Below, one piece after another: positions 1 to 8,091 of a stretch of 64,000 nt of DNA. The position numbers were made by a program, and so were the translations under genes. This stretch comes from Ruminococcus flavefaciens ATCC 19208. Its GTDB lineage: Bacteria > Bacillota > Clostridia > Oscillospirales > Ruminococcaceae. Under the pieces are notes generated by a model. That model was not told the DNA's origin. It saw only the letters and a program-made list of their open reading frames with translations, and ran no database searches. The stretch spans positions 62,001 through 126,000 of the forward strand of contig NZ_JAEF01000015.1 of assembly GCF_000518765.1 (NCBI RefSeq), written 5' to 3'. Every line of letters begins with the position of its first letter. The stretch's first letter is position 1.

Positions 1-370
1 TTACAGATGGGGTACTACCCACAGAGGTATAGATATCGGTGATGCAGGTATCCACGGCGGTGCTGCTTGCGCCGCAAAGGACGGTACTGTTATCTCTGTA
101 TGCAACTCATGTACTCATGACTATGCTAAAAACAGCAGCTGCGGATGCGGCGGCGGTTACGGCAACTATGTTGTAATATCCCACGATGGTACATACTCTA
201 CTCTCTACGGTCACCTTGCTTCAGCAGCAGTTTCTGTAGGTCAGTACGTATCTCAGGGACAGGTAATCGGATATATCGGCTCTACAGGCTGGTCAACAGG
301 CGCTCATCTCCATTTCGAGGTGCGTGTGAACGGTGTTGCTCAGGATCCTATGGGCTACGTTAGTCCGTAA
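1..370 (+). CDS. M23 (LytM-type) metallopeptidase, C-terminal part
   Basis: The reading frame enters from the left edge (codons from base 2) and ends at TAA 368-370, giving 122 residues of a zinc peptidase that would cut peptidoglycan cross-links outside the cell. The first metal motif HRGIDIG and the last HLHFEV (HxH) are both present, as is the YGHL strand, so the visible domain looks catalytically intact. Odd: between the first two strands there is a short Cys-rich insertion with four cysteines (VCNSC and later SCGCGGG), not typical of LytM folds. The N-terminus, signal peptide and any other domains lie outside the window. The family call is firm; the physiological role is not visible. Confidence 0.9.
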   Translation, partial: YRWGTTHRGIDIGDAGIHGGAACAAKDGTVISVCNSCTHDYAKNSSCGCGGGYGNYVVISHDGTYSTLYGHLASAAVSVGQYVSQGQVIGYIGSTGWSTGAHLHFEVRVNGVAQDPMGYVSP

Positions 371-391
371 AAAAGTTAATATCAAAAACAA

Positions 392-420
392 GGGCAGTTT
401 ACTCAACTGCCCGAATTTTT
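392..420 (+). terminator. Rho-independent terminator after the M23 peptidase
   Basis: An 8-bp stem, GGGCAGTT (392-399) with AACTGCCC (405-412) and a 5-nt loop, is followed by GAATTTTTG. It ends the peptidase unit. It also argues that the next gene begins at ATG 440, not at the TTG at 419 that lies inside the terminator. Confidence 0.85.
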
Positions 421-439
421 GTCAGAAAGCGATGATAAT

Positions 440-1609
440 ATGAATAAGAAAATCAGCCTCGGTCTTGCACTGAGCCTTATCGCTATCGCTTCTGCGGTAA
501 CGTTCATACTGACTTCCTTCTTCTCACTCCAGAGCTTCAACAAAAAGGTCGTCGATGTAAACGAAAAAAGTAAGAAATACAATTCGCTTCAGGTGCTGGA
601 TTCCTACGTCCGCGAGAACTATCTCGGCGATATCAACGAAAACGACCTGAGCGACGGTATCCTAAAGGGTTATATCTCAGGCCTTGACGATAAGTATTCA
701 AGATATCTTACCGAAGAAGAGTACCTCAGCGAGCAAAGTGAGGACGAAGGTCAGCTGGTTGGTCTTGGTCTTACTCTCAGCAAGGACGATAACGGATATA
801 TCCGTATTGCTGAAATAATGCAGGATTCCCCTGTTGTAGATGCAGGACTTCAGGTAGGCGATGTTATCACCATAATTGACGGTGTTGACGTTCTTGCAGC
901 AGGCTTTGAAGAGTCTGTTGAGTCCATGCGCGGTACAGAAGGCACAGAGATCAAGCTTACTGTCCGCAGAGACGGTATCGACAAGGACTATACCTTCACA
1001 AGACGCTCTATCGAAATGATAACGGTCAGCGGCGAAATGATAAACGAACAGGTCGGATATATCAAGATATCAGGCTTTAAAAAGAATACTCCACAGCAGT
1101 TCATTGATACCCTTGAGCGTCTTACTTCAAACGGCGCTAAGGCTATTGTCTTTGATGTACGTGATAACGGCGGCGGTATAGTTGACTCACTTTCAGACTG
1201 CGTTGATCCGCTTCTCCCTGAGGGAGTTATAGCTACAGCTGAATACAAGGACGGTCACAGTGAGACTCTCGTATATTCGGACGCAACCGAGCTTGATATC
1301 CCAATGGTGGTGCTGGTAAACAACAATACTGCAAGTGCAGCAGAGCTTTTTGCAGCTTCTCTCCGTGATTTCGGCGGTGCTGTCCTTGTGGGCGAAAGAA
1401 CATACGGCAAGGGCGTTATGCAGCAGACTACCGAATTCGACAAAAACGGCGCTGTAGTCCTTACAGTCGCTAAGTACAAAACTACTGTCTCGGAGTGCTA
1501 CGACGGCGTGGGACTTGTACCCGATTATACTGTTGAAAACACCTTTGAGGAGTACGATGAACAGAAAAACAGAGCTATAGACGCTGCTATGTCTCTCCTC
1601 GGACAATAA
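440..1609 (+). CDS. S41 family C-terminal processing peptidase (CtpA-like)
   Basis: A 389-residue membrane-anchored serine protease with Ser/Lys catalysis that trims or degrades exported proteins. One hydrophobic segment (about residues 6-28) anchors it, with the rest outside. A PDZ domain spans about 107-180 (LVGLGLTL to the IDGVDV loop). The S41 core follows with the nucleophile S299 in NNNTASAAE and the general base K324 in TYGKGV. The start ATG 440 was chosen over TTG 419 because a terminator occupies 392-420 and AGAAAGCG lies a few bases before the ATG. The length fits the short Gram-positive Ctp group. It follows a peptidoglycan hydrolase gene, so an envelope role is plausible but inferred. 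A strong terminator follows. Confidence 0.93.
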   Translation: MNKKISLGLALSLIAIASAVTFILTSFFSLQSFNKKVVDVNEKSKKYNSLQVLDSYVRENYLGDINENDLSDGILKGYISGLDDKYSRYLTEEEYLSEQSEDEGQLVGLGLTLSKDDNGYIRIAEIMQDSPVVDAGLQVGDVITIIDGVDVLAAGFEESVESMRGTEGTEIKLTVRRDGIDKDYTFTRRSIEMITVSGEMINEQVGYIKISGFKKNTPQQFIDTLERLTSNGAKAIVFDVRDNGGGIVDSLSDCVDPLLPEGVIATAEYKDGHSETLVYSDATELDIPMVVLVNNNTASAAELFAASLRDFGGAVLVGERTYGKGVMQQTTEFDKNGAVVLTVAKYKTTVSECYDGVGLVPDYTVENTFEEYDEQKNRAIDAAMSLLGQ

Positions 1610-1624
1610 TAAATGATTGGTTTC

Positions 1625-1646
1625 GGCGCACATTGTGCGCCTTTTT
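1625..1646 (+). terminator. Rho-independent terminator after the S41 peptidase
   Basis: A perfect 7-bp stem GGCGCAC/GTGCGCC with loop ATT is followed by TTTTTG. Confidence 0.9.
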
Positions 1647-1689
1647 GTTTGATAACAAAGGAATTTACTGACACATCAAGGCTTACAGG

Positions 1690-1790
1690 CGGAGAAATAC
1701 TCTCCTCAAACTCTCAACTCTCAATTCTAAACTTTAATCCAACGAAAATTAAACTCTTAACTCTTAGTTCTTAGCTCTTATTTTTCTGAC
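1690..1790. repeat. Degenerate short-period AT-rich repeat
   Basis: The spacer before greA contains runs of about 6-8 bases such as ACTCTCAACTCTCAATTC and later CTTAACTCTTAGTTCTTAG. The unit is imperfect and no ORF or hairpin stands out. It resembles the TAAC-type runs at 20.1, 22.85 and 37.8 kb, which sit beside palindromic elements. I see no function in it. Confidence 0.45.
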
Positions 1791-1799
1791 TGCTCAGGG

Positions 1800-1828
1800 T
1801 TGACTTTTTCTGCGTAATATAGTATAAT
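1800..1828 (+). promoter_or_regulatory. Sigma-A type promoter for greA-lysS
   Basis: TTGACT at 1800-1805 and TATAAT at 1823-1828 are separated by 17 bp. Transcription would start near 1835, about 40 nt before the greA ATG. Confidence 0.8.
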
Positions 1829-1874
1829 TGTATGTAATGCTATTTATTATTAAATATATAAGGAGTGCATTGAT

Positions 1875-2345
1875 ATGGCTACAAAGAAGATGTCCAGAGA
1901 AAGCTACGACAAGCTCGTTGCTGAGCTCGATGACCTTAAAATCAATAAACGTAAGGAAGTTGCCGAAAGACTTAAAGTCGCACGTTCTTACGGAGACCTC
2001 TCCGAGAACGCTGAATACGACGAAGCTAAAAACGAGCAGGCTATCCTCGAAGCTCATATTCAGGAGCTTCAGTATACCATTGACAACGCTGAGATCGTTG
2101 ACGACGAAAGCATTTCCGTTGACGAGATCGGTATGAGCTCCAAGATCACTATCAAACGCCTTGACAACGGCAAGATCGAGACTTTCACTATCGTTGGTAC
2201 AAACCACGCTAACGTAAGAGAGGGACTTATCTCAGACGAGTCCCCTATCGGCAAGGCTGCTATGAAAAAGAGAGTCGGCGATATATTCATCGTTGAAGCT
2301 CCCGCAGGTGAGCTGAAATTCGAGGTCGTTGAGATCTCCAAGTAA
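1875..2345 (+). CDS. greA: Transcription elongation factor GreA
   Basis: A 156-residue cytoplasmic factor that enters the RNA polymerase secondary channel and stimulates cleavage of backtracked RNA. The N-terminal half (about 1-75) is the antiparallel coiled coil with the family stretch LSENAEYDEAKNEQ, whose acidic tip residues act in the active site. The C-terminal half is the FKBP-like domain, with a recognisable SPIGKA stretch. Length is standard. SD AAGGAG lies upstream of ATG 1875 and a consensus promoter precedes it. lysS follows after 20 nt, so the two are probably co-transcribed, as in many Firmicutes. Confidence 0.97.
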   Translation: MATKKMSRESYDKLVAELDDLKINKRKEVAERLKVARSYGDLSENAEYDEAKNEQAILEAHIQELQYTIDNAEIVDDESISVDEIGMSSKITIKRLDNGKIETFTIVGTNHANVREGLISDESPIGKAAMKKRVGDIFIVEAPAGELKFEVVEISK

Positions 2346-2365
2346 AATGCGAAAGGACATTTAAA

Positions 2366-3949
2366 ATGAGCGAAAATCAGGTAAACACCCCTGCTCAGGC
2401 TGAGGAAGAGCCTGTACAGGATATCAATATACTCAAGAAGGACAGACTCGATAAGCTTGCTGATCTCCGTGAGCTTGGTCACGACCCGTTTACTATAACC
2501 AAGTTTGACGTTACAGGTCACGCTGCTGACTACAAGAAGGAGTACGAGGCAAAGGAAGCCGAGATACTTGCTGCTGTTGGCGATGACGAAGAGAAAAAGG
2601 CTGCTGAGCTTGAAAAGCTTAACGAAAATATTATCCGTATCGCAGGCCGTATCATGAGCTGGAGAGATATGGGTAAGGCTAACTTTATCGACGTTCGTGA
2701 CAAGTCTGACCGTATACAGGTCTATGTACGTTCCAACGATGTTGGTGCAGACCTTTTCAAGGAATTCAAGAAAAAGTGGGACATCGGTGATATCATCGGT
2801 GTTGAGGGATACGTTTTCAGAACTCGCAAGGGCGAGATCTCTATCCACGCAAAGAGCATTACTCTGCTCACCAAGTCACTTCTCCCACTTCCCGAAAAGT
2901 GGCACGGTCTCAGAGATACAGATACAAGATACCGTCAGCGTTACCTCGATCTCGTTATCAATCCCGAGGTAAAGGACACTTTCATCAAGCGTTCAAAGGT
3001 AATATCTTCTATCAGACGTTACCTTGACGATCAGGGCTTTATGGAAGTTGAGACTCCTATGCTCGTTTCCAATGCAGGCGGTGCTGCTGCAAGACCTTTC
3101 GAGACTCACTACAACGCTCTCGATGAAGATGTAAAGCTCCGTATCAGTCTTGAGCTTTATTTAAAGAGACTCATTGTAGGCGGACTTGAAAGAGTTTATG
3201 AGATCGGCAGAGTTTTCCGCAATGAGGGTGTAGATACTCGTCATAACCCTGAATTCACTCTCATGGAGCTCTATCAGGCTTATACTGATTACTACGGAAT
3301 GATGGATCTTACAGAGAATATGTTCCGCCATGTTGCTCAGGAGGTATGCGGTACTACCTGCGTTCCTTACGGTGAGCACATGATCGACCTCGGCAAGCCT
3401 TTCGAGCGCCTTACTATGATAGATGCTGTAAAGAAGTATTCAGGCGTTGACTTCAACGAGATAAAGACTCTTGAAGAAGCTCGCAAAATAGCTGACGAAA
3501 AGGGCGTAGAGTATGAGAACCGCCATAAGCGCGGCGATATCCTCAACCTCTTCTTTGAGGCTTATGTTGAGGAGCACCTCATTCAGCCTACATTTATCAT
3601 GGATCACCCCATAGAGATATCTCCTCTTACCAAGAAGAAGCCTGATGCTCCCGACTATGTTGAGCGTTTCGAGCTCTTTATCACAGGCAGAGAGATGTGC
3701 AATGCTTACTCTGAGCTCAACGATCCTATCGACCAGCGTGAGCGTTTCAAGGCTCAGGAAGAAGCTCTCAGTCAGGGCGACGAAGAAGCTAACCGTACAG
3801 ACGAGGACTTCCTCAATGCTCTTGAGATCGGTATGCCTCCTACAGGCGGTATCGGCTACGGTATCGACCGTCTTGTAATGCTTCTCACAAACAGTCCGTC
3901 TATCAGAGACGTACTGCTCTTCCCCACACTTAAAAGTCTTGATAAATAA
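2366..3949 (+). CDS. lysS: Lysyl-tRNA synthetase, class II
   Basis: A 527-residue cytoplasmic enzyme that charges tRNA-Lys. An N-terminal OB-fold anticodon-binding domain (about 60-180, with RIAGRIMSWRDMGK) precedes the class II catalytic core. Motif 1 is near FMEVETPML, motif 2 is FRNEGVDTRHNPEFTLME and motif 3 is GGIGYGIDRLVMLL. Length is a little over the usual 490-505 because of an N-terminal extension of roughly 30 residues and a Glu/Ala-rich insertion near 55-75. SD GAAAGGA precedes the start. It lies directly downstream of greA. Confidence 0.97.
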   Translation: MSENQVNTPAQAEEEPVQDINILKKDRLDKLADLRELGHDPFTITKFDVTGHAADYKKEYEAKEAEILAAVGDDEEKKAAELEKLNENIIRIAGRIMSWRDMGKANFIDVRDKSDRIQVYVRSNDVGADLFKEFKKKWDIGDIIGVEGYVFRTRKGEISIHAKSITLLTKSLLPLPEKWHGLRDTDTRYRQRYLDLVINPEVKDTFIKRSKVISSIRRYLDDQGFMEVETPMLVSNAGGAAARPFETHYNALDEDVKLRISLELYLKRLIVGGLERVYEIGRVFRNEGVDTRHNPEFTLMELYQAYTDYYGMMDLTENMFRHVAQEVCGTTCVPYGEHMIDLGKPFERLTMIDAVKKYSGVDFNEIKTLEEARKIADEKGVEYENRHKRGDILNLFFEAYVEEHLIQPTFIMDHPIEISPLTKKKPDAPDYVERFELFITGREMCNAYSELNDPIDQRERFKAQEEALSQGDEEANRTDEDFLNALEIGMPPTGGIGYGIDRLVMLLTNSPSIRDVLLFPTLKSLDK

Positions 3950-3957
3950 AAACATAA

Positions 3958-3975
3958 GGGCGGCAATTGCCGCCC
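3958..3975 (+). terminator. GC-rich palindrome after lysS, possible weak terminator
   Basis: GGGCGGCAATTGCCGCCC is a perfect 18-bp palindrome 8 nt after the lysS stop. No T-run follows, so efficient intrinsic termination is doubtful. It may act as a 3' stabiliser or partial attenuator before the next gene. Confidence 0.5.
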
Positions 3976-3997
3976 ATTACCATAAAAGGATATATTC

Positions 3998-4909
3998 ATG
4001 AAGGATAATCAGAACAATAGACCGCTAACAGATGACGATGAAAAGCTTGACATACAAAAGAGTGTTTTCCAAGTAAATAAGGAAATGCAGCAGAAGCGTC
4101 AGGAAGAGCTTGAAGCCAAGCAGGCAGAGCTTGAACGTCAGTACGCTCAGCGCGAAAAGGAAAAACAGGAGGCTTACGAAAAAAAGCTCCTTGATGAAAA
4201 GATCGAGCTTATGCGCTTGAAGCAGGGAATTATTGAAGAAAGCGAGACCATTCACGAGGAAAAGGAAGAAGAGATCAAACTCACCTTCGGAAAAAAGATA
4301 AGCAATTTCTTCTATCATAACAAATGGTGGCTGGGACTTGCCGTGTTCTTCGTCTTTCTTGGCTCTTACCTGATATACGACATTGTTACAAAGCCCCGTC
4401 CCGATATGATAATACTTATGCTTTGCGATAACGCTGCTGTGGGCAACTCGGTTTACCTTGAAGAATACTTCAGTGAATTCGGCGAGGACTCAAATAAAAA
4501 CGGCAAAACAGAGGTCTCAGTATACTATATTCCCTACGGCGATGACGATTACGCAAATTACCAGAACGGAGTTACAAATAAGCTTACTACTTACCTCAAT
4601 AACGATGAAGGCATTATGATAATCGGCAATGAAAAAACCATTACCGATCTTATCGTCACACCTGAGGAGTCACTGATAGACCTCAGTACATTGTATCCGG
4701 ATAATCCTCATGTACAAAAATATTTCTTCTACCTCAAGGACACTGATTTTGCTGAAAAGCTGGGGATCCCGAAGAGTTACATAACCGATGATATGTTCTT
4801 TGCGCTCCGCAAGCCTAAAGATTTAATGGACGCTTCACAGGCAGATATGCAGAAAACCTACGATAAGGATATCGCTACATTTGAGCGTATCATCTCTGAC
4901 CTTACATAA
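3998..4909 (+). CDS. Coiled-coil, single-pass membrane protein of unknown function
   Basis: A 303-residue protein not recognised as a named family. Residues about 25-95 are a charged Glu/Lys/Gln-rich segment (KQAELERQYAQREKEKQEAY) expected to form a long coiled coil. One membrane helix follows (about 112-130, WWLGLAVFFVFLGSYLIYDI). The C-terminal 170 residues form a globular domain probably outside the cell, with the string MIIGNEKTITDLIV. The layout suggests a scaffold bridging cytoplasm and envelope, but no function can be assigned. SD AAAGGA precedes ATG 3998. It lies 48 nt after lysS and before a bidirectional terminator. Confidence 0.85.
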   Translation: MKDNQNNRPLTDDDEKLDIQKSVFQVNKEMQQKRQEELEAKQAELERQYAQREKEKQEAYEKKLLDEKIELMRLKQGIIEESETIHEEKEEEIKLTFGKKISNFFYHNKWWLGLAVFFVFLGSYLIYDIVTKPRPDMIILMLCDNAAVGNSVYLEEYFSEFGEDSNKNGKTEVSVYYIPYGDDDYANYQNGVTNKLTTYLNNDEGIMIIGNEKTITDLIVTPEESLIDLSTLYPDNPHVQKYFFYLKDTDFAEKLGIPKSYITDDMFFALRKPKDLMDASQADMQKTYDKDIATFERIISDLT

Positions 4910-4913
4910 ATAA

Positions 4914-4934
4914 AACCACCCGTTAAGGGTGGTT
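4914..4934. terminator. Bidirectional terminator between convergent genes
   Basis: An 8-bp stem AACCACCC/GGGTGGTT with loop GTTAA. On the plus strand it runs into GGTTTTTAT; on the minus strand it is followed by a T-rich tract. It serves both the coiled-coil gene and the convergent zinc-ribbon gene. Confidence 0.88.
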
Positions 4935-4935
4935 T

Positions 4936-6189
4936 TTATCTTCTGCGTTTTCGTTTGGACAGGTGTTTTGATGAGAAGTCGTCTAAGCTCCAGATCTTTT
5001 GCTCGTCATAACGCTTTGAATTGTAGTAGACTTTTTTGATCGGTATTGCATTGACTACTTCCCTTGCAAAGGCATAAAACGCTATTATTAAAATGATCCC
5101 TATGCACAGAAAAAATATTAATACCACACTGGAGCTCCTTAAAAGATCATTGTTTTTATAAATGAACAGTAGCGATATAAATAAAACTATCAACGCAAAC
5201 GCTGACCAGAAAACGGATTTCAGTCTTGGTTTTCTTGGAAGCTTGTCAACTCTCATTTCTCCAGTCTGTCCGTTCATGGCATACGTGAATTCTTCATCGT
5301 TATACTTTATTTTCAGAAGCCATACAGGTACAAGATAATATGCAAGCTTTCGGTTACGCATATACTGATTCAGACTTTCATTCATAAGCCTGTCCAGTTT
5401 TTCGCTTGTATCCAAAGGCTCTTCATCATCCTTTTTCAGTAAAAAAACAGCGTTTATGTAAACGTTATAATCCATCCTTAAGACCGAGTCTGTCATTTTC
5501 ATTGCGTTTTCCGCACCGATAATATATCTGCTGGCACAAAATCCAGTAAGACATGACTCGCTGAACTCCTCTGCTTCGCTGTAGTCATAGGGCAGCAGCG
5601 CATAAAAGACATCTTCTTTCACATCTGCATCATTGGCAAGTATAGGATAATCATTTACGATCACGCTGTAGCTTTCCTCGGGTTCGTATTTACAGCTGTA
5701 CCGCCATATTGGGATATAGTATCCGATAATATCCTTCTTGGCGGACTTGCTGTGGAACTCCTTCGGTACTCTTTTGAACTCAGACAGATATTCGGTATAC
5801 TTATCCCAGAACTCCGCTGAGGTCACTTTGAAAGGTATCACCTTATCGGGACGGATATCGCCGTCAAGATCAGAGTGGATTATCACATAGTGCTTGCAGT
5901 AAGGACATCTGGCAGACGCATAAAAGGACTTTGTTACTATTTTTCCGCCGCATGAAGAGCATTCAAATTCCTCAAGCTTTTCCTGCTCATAGGGCTCCCA
6001 CACATATTTCGTCCTGTCTACCCAGTCGAAATCCGAGAGCTTATCATCGGCTATTTCATCAAAATGTGAACGTGCATATTCAATGTCGTATTTTTTTGAA
6101 CAGAAGCGGCATACCATGCTCTGGTCGTTTATATCAAAGCGCATTGGTGCTCCGCAGGACGGGCATTTATATTCGGTTACATCTTCCAC
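4936..6189 (-). CDS. Double zinc-ribbon membrane protein
   Basis: A 417-residue protein starting at GTG 6189 (VEDVTEYKCPSCG), chosen because SD AGGTGG lies just before it and the upstream gene ends at 6210. Zinc ribbon 1 uses CPSC near residue 9 with CRFC about 20 residues on; ribbon 2 is CSSC...CPYC near 75-95. A large middle domain (KVIPFKVTSAEFWDKY, then IIGYYIPIWRYSC) matches the conserved part of TFIIB-type zinc-ribbon proteins found with SPFH/virion-core-like proteins in Firmicutes. Two membrane helices lie near the C-terminus, followed by a basic tail (SKRKRRR). The role is unknown. It is the last gene of the hemW cluster. Confidence 0.85.
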   Translation of the reverse strand: MEDVTEYKCPSCGAPMRFDINDQSMVCRFCSKKYDIEYARSHFDEIADDKLSDFDWVDRTKYVWEPYEQEKLEEFECSSCGGKIVTKSFYASARCPYCKHYVIIHSDLDGDIRPDKVIPFKVTSAEFWDKYTEYLSEFKRVPKEFHSKSAKKDIIGYYIPIWRYSCKYEPEESYSVIVNDYPILANDADVKEDVFYALLPYDYSEAEEFSESCLTGFCASRYIIGAENAMKMTDSVLRMDYNVYINAVFLLKKDDEEPLDTSEKLDRLMNESLNQYMRNRKLAYYLVPVWLLKIKYNDEEFTYAMNGQTGEMRVDKLPRKPRLKSVFWSAFALIVLFISLLFIYKNNDLLRSSSVVLIFFLCIGIILIIAFYAFAREVVNAIPIKKVYYNSKRYDEQKIWSLDDFSSKHLSKRKRRR

Positions 6190-6209
6190 TTGATTCACCA
6201 CCTGAATAA

Positions 6210-7304
6210 TCAGAAAATAAGATATTCGATAACGGAATTTGACATGAGAAAGCCTTTTGCGGTCAGCCAAATCCGCTCTCCGTCTGTCTCTGCATAGCCG
6301 TCCTTGATAAGAGACGGCATTTTCTTTTCTATATCACTGCGATGCTCAGAAACATCGCTTAGCCTTAGTCCCTCTTTCAGCCTTAGCCTGAGCATTGCGA
6401 ACTCCTCAAAGCCGCATGGACTTTCGTCCGTTACCGTTATGTTCTGAAATTCACTTGCTATGAAATCCGCAACATCACGCTCAACCGCAAAACGCTTTCC
6501 CTTATAACAGGAGTGCGCCGCAGGACCTATGCCGAGATAGTCGCTGCACTTCCAGTAGCGGCTATTGTGTCTGCTCTCATAGCCGCGCTTTGCAAAATTC
6601 GACACCTCATACTGCATAAAACCGCGCTCTTCAAGAAGCTTCACCATTTCGAGATAAAGCTCCGCAGCCGCGTCCTCGTCGGGAAGTCGGAGGCGTATCT
6701 CCTCGCAGTCAAAGGGAGTGCCGCTCTCGGTCTTTAGTATGTAAGCCGAGATGTGCTGTACAGGCAGAGCCGTCAGCCTTTCCGCTGAGTATTGCAGGCT
6801 CTCCTTTTTCTGGTCGGGAAGCGCAATCATAAGGTCACAGGAGATATTTTCAAAGCCTGCATCTGCCGCGTCTGTTACAGCCTGCTCCGCTCTCACCGCA
6901 GAATGTACTCTGCCAAGAGTTTTAAGCTCGTCATCTATCATGGACTGAACGCCTATGGAAAGGCGGTTTATGCCTGCACTGCGCAGTTCTTTCAGTTTAT
7001 CCACGGTAAGGGTACAGGGATTTGCTTCGAGAGTTATCTCCGCATCGCTGTCAAGAGAAAAGCATCTGCCTATTTCGGTCATAATGCTTTCAAGCTGTAG
7101 AGAAGAAAGAAGCGACGGAGTACCGCCGCCGAAATATACAGTATCAACTTTAGCTCCGCAGTCACCGTAATGACGGATATTCCGCAGAACTGCCCCGACG
7201 TATTCCTCTGCCTGTGATTTAGTCCAGTTTACGGAATAAAAATCACAGTAAGCACATTTTTTGCCGCAGAAAGGTACGTGGATATATATACCTAATGTAC
7301 TCAT
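6210..7304 (-). CDS. hemW: Radical SAM heme chaperone HemW (HemN-like)
   Basis: A 364-residue radical SAM protein. The iron-sulfur motif is C13-x3-C17-x2-C20 (HVPFCGKKCAYCDF), followed by the SAM-binding loop YFGGGTPSLL. The C-terminal HNSRYWKCSDYLGIGPAAHS is typical of HemW/HemN relatives. HemW proteins bind heme and insert it into target proteins; they are often mis-annotated as coproporphyrinogen dehydrogenase. ATG 7304 was chosen because the protein then begins one strand before the Cys motif and forms an ATGA overlap (7301-7304) with the upstream gene, implying translational coupling. Confidence 0.93.
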   Translation of the reverse strand: MSTLGIYIHVPFCGKKCAYCDFYSVNWTKSQAEEYVGAVLRNIRHYGDCGAKVDTVYFGGGTPSLLSSLQLESIMTEIGRCFSLDSDAEITLEANPCTLTVDKLKELRSAGINRLSIGVQSMIDDELKTLGRVHSAVRAEQAVTDAADAGFENISCDLMIALPDQKKESLQYSAERLTALPVQHISAYILKTESGTPFDCEEIRLRLPDEDAAAELYLEMVKLLEERGFMQYEVSNFAKRGYESRHNSRYWKCSDYLGIGPAAHSCYKGKRFAVERDVADFIASEFQNITVTDESPCGFEEFAMLRLRLKEGLRLSDVSEHRSDIEKKMPSLIKDGYAETDGERIWLTAKGFLMSNSVIEYLIF

Positions 7305-7639
7305 TTGTATGCGTCTATGCGTATGGACTCTGTAAGCTTGAAGAAAAACGCATGAACTATCCTCGGAACAATAAGCATTGACATGACAAGTCCAAAGACT
7401 ATTGGCCATTCGTGATAATACCACCATTCGTTCTTTGTTCCGTTAAGATAGACATAGATAACGAAAATAAATGCAACAAGGCAGTATATAGCATCAAATA
7501 TAGTTGCTCCCTTGCCGTTCACGCAGAGCATTCCGCATTTCGGACAGGGCTTGCCTTTGGATTTCATATTCCCTGCCATAGCCTTTCTTATGGGAGTAAA
7601 TGTCTTTTCGCCGCAGTGCGGACAAGTATATACACTCAT
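7301..7639 (-). CDS. Small zinc-ribbon membrane protein
   Basis: A 112-residue protein with a four-Cys zinc ribbon at the N-terminus (CPHCGEK near 5-11 and CPKCGML near 32-38). Two predicted membrane helices follow (about 47-65, and 78-97 ending in IVPRIVHAFFF). No named family is recognised. Its stop overlaps the hemW start (ATGA) and it begins 2 nt after the next upstream gene ends, so the three genes form a tight operon. Function unknown. Confidence 0.8.
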   Translation of the reverse strand: MSVYTCPHCGEKTFTPIRKAMAGNMKSKGKPCPKCGMLCVNGKGATIFDAIYCLVAFIFVIYVYLNGTKNEWWYYHEWPIVFGLVMSMLIVPRIVHAFFFKLTESIRIDAYK

Positions 7640-7641
7640 TA

Positions 7642-8076
7642 TTATTCCTTTCCTTCCTCAGATACTGCCTTAGCCTCCACCACTACGGGTTCGAGCTCCT
7701 TTGCAGGCTTTGCAAGGGGAACTTCGCCTGCAAGCTTGGGAGTAAGTCCGAGACGTACTGCTTTCTTTTTCTTTTTTCTGTGTCTGAAAATGCTTATCAG
7801 GTCCTCGGGGTGAAGGATTATCAGCGTGATAAGCATTATTATAAGCGATGCGAGCACCACACGCATATTATCGTCACCCGTCACAAGGGCAAATATCATG
7901 ATGACCAATGCAGCTACACAGAAGCTCGTAAATGACTTCTCACGCAGTCTTATCCTTACTGCACGCAGTACTCTGCCTGCGTCTGTATTCTTTGGTATAA
8001 AGTATTCGGTGATGACTGTTATCAGACTTGCGGCAAGTATGACCACAAGCAGTACGATAATGATATAGTTTATCAT
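7642..8076 (-). CDS. Small integral membrane protein with basic/acidic tail
   Basis: A 144-residue protein with three predicted membrane helices (about 3-23, 48-66 and 71-88). A polylysine patch (RHRKKKKKAVR) and a soluble Pro/Glu-rich tail follow. No family was recognised. It starts 15 nt after the lepA stop and ends 2 nt before the next gene, so it is probably transcribed from the lepA promoter. Function unknown. Confidence 0.8.
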   Translation of the reverse strand: MINYIIIVLLVVILAASLITVITEYFIPKNTDAGRVLRAVRIRLREKSFTSFCVAALVIMIFALVTGDDNMRVVLASLIIMLITLIILHPEDLISIFRHRKKKKKAVRLGLTPKLAGEVPLAKPAKELEPVVVEAKAVSEEGKE

Positions 8077-8091
8077 AATATCCTCCCGTTC

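Noticed and set aside
1193..1633. Minus-strand 146-codon ORF over the S41 peptidase
   Set aside because: It is a shadow of a real gene with clear motifs, and has no SD or family pattern.
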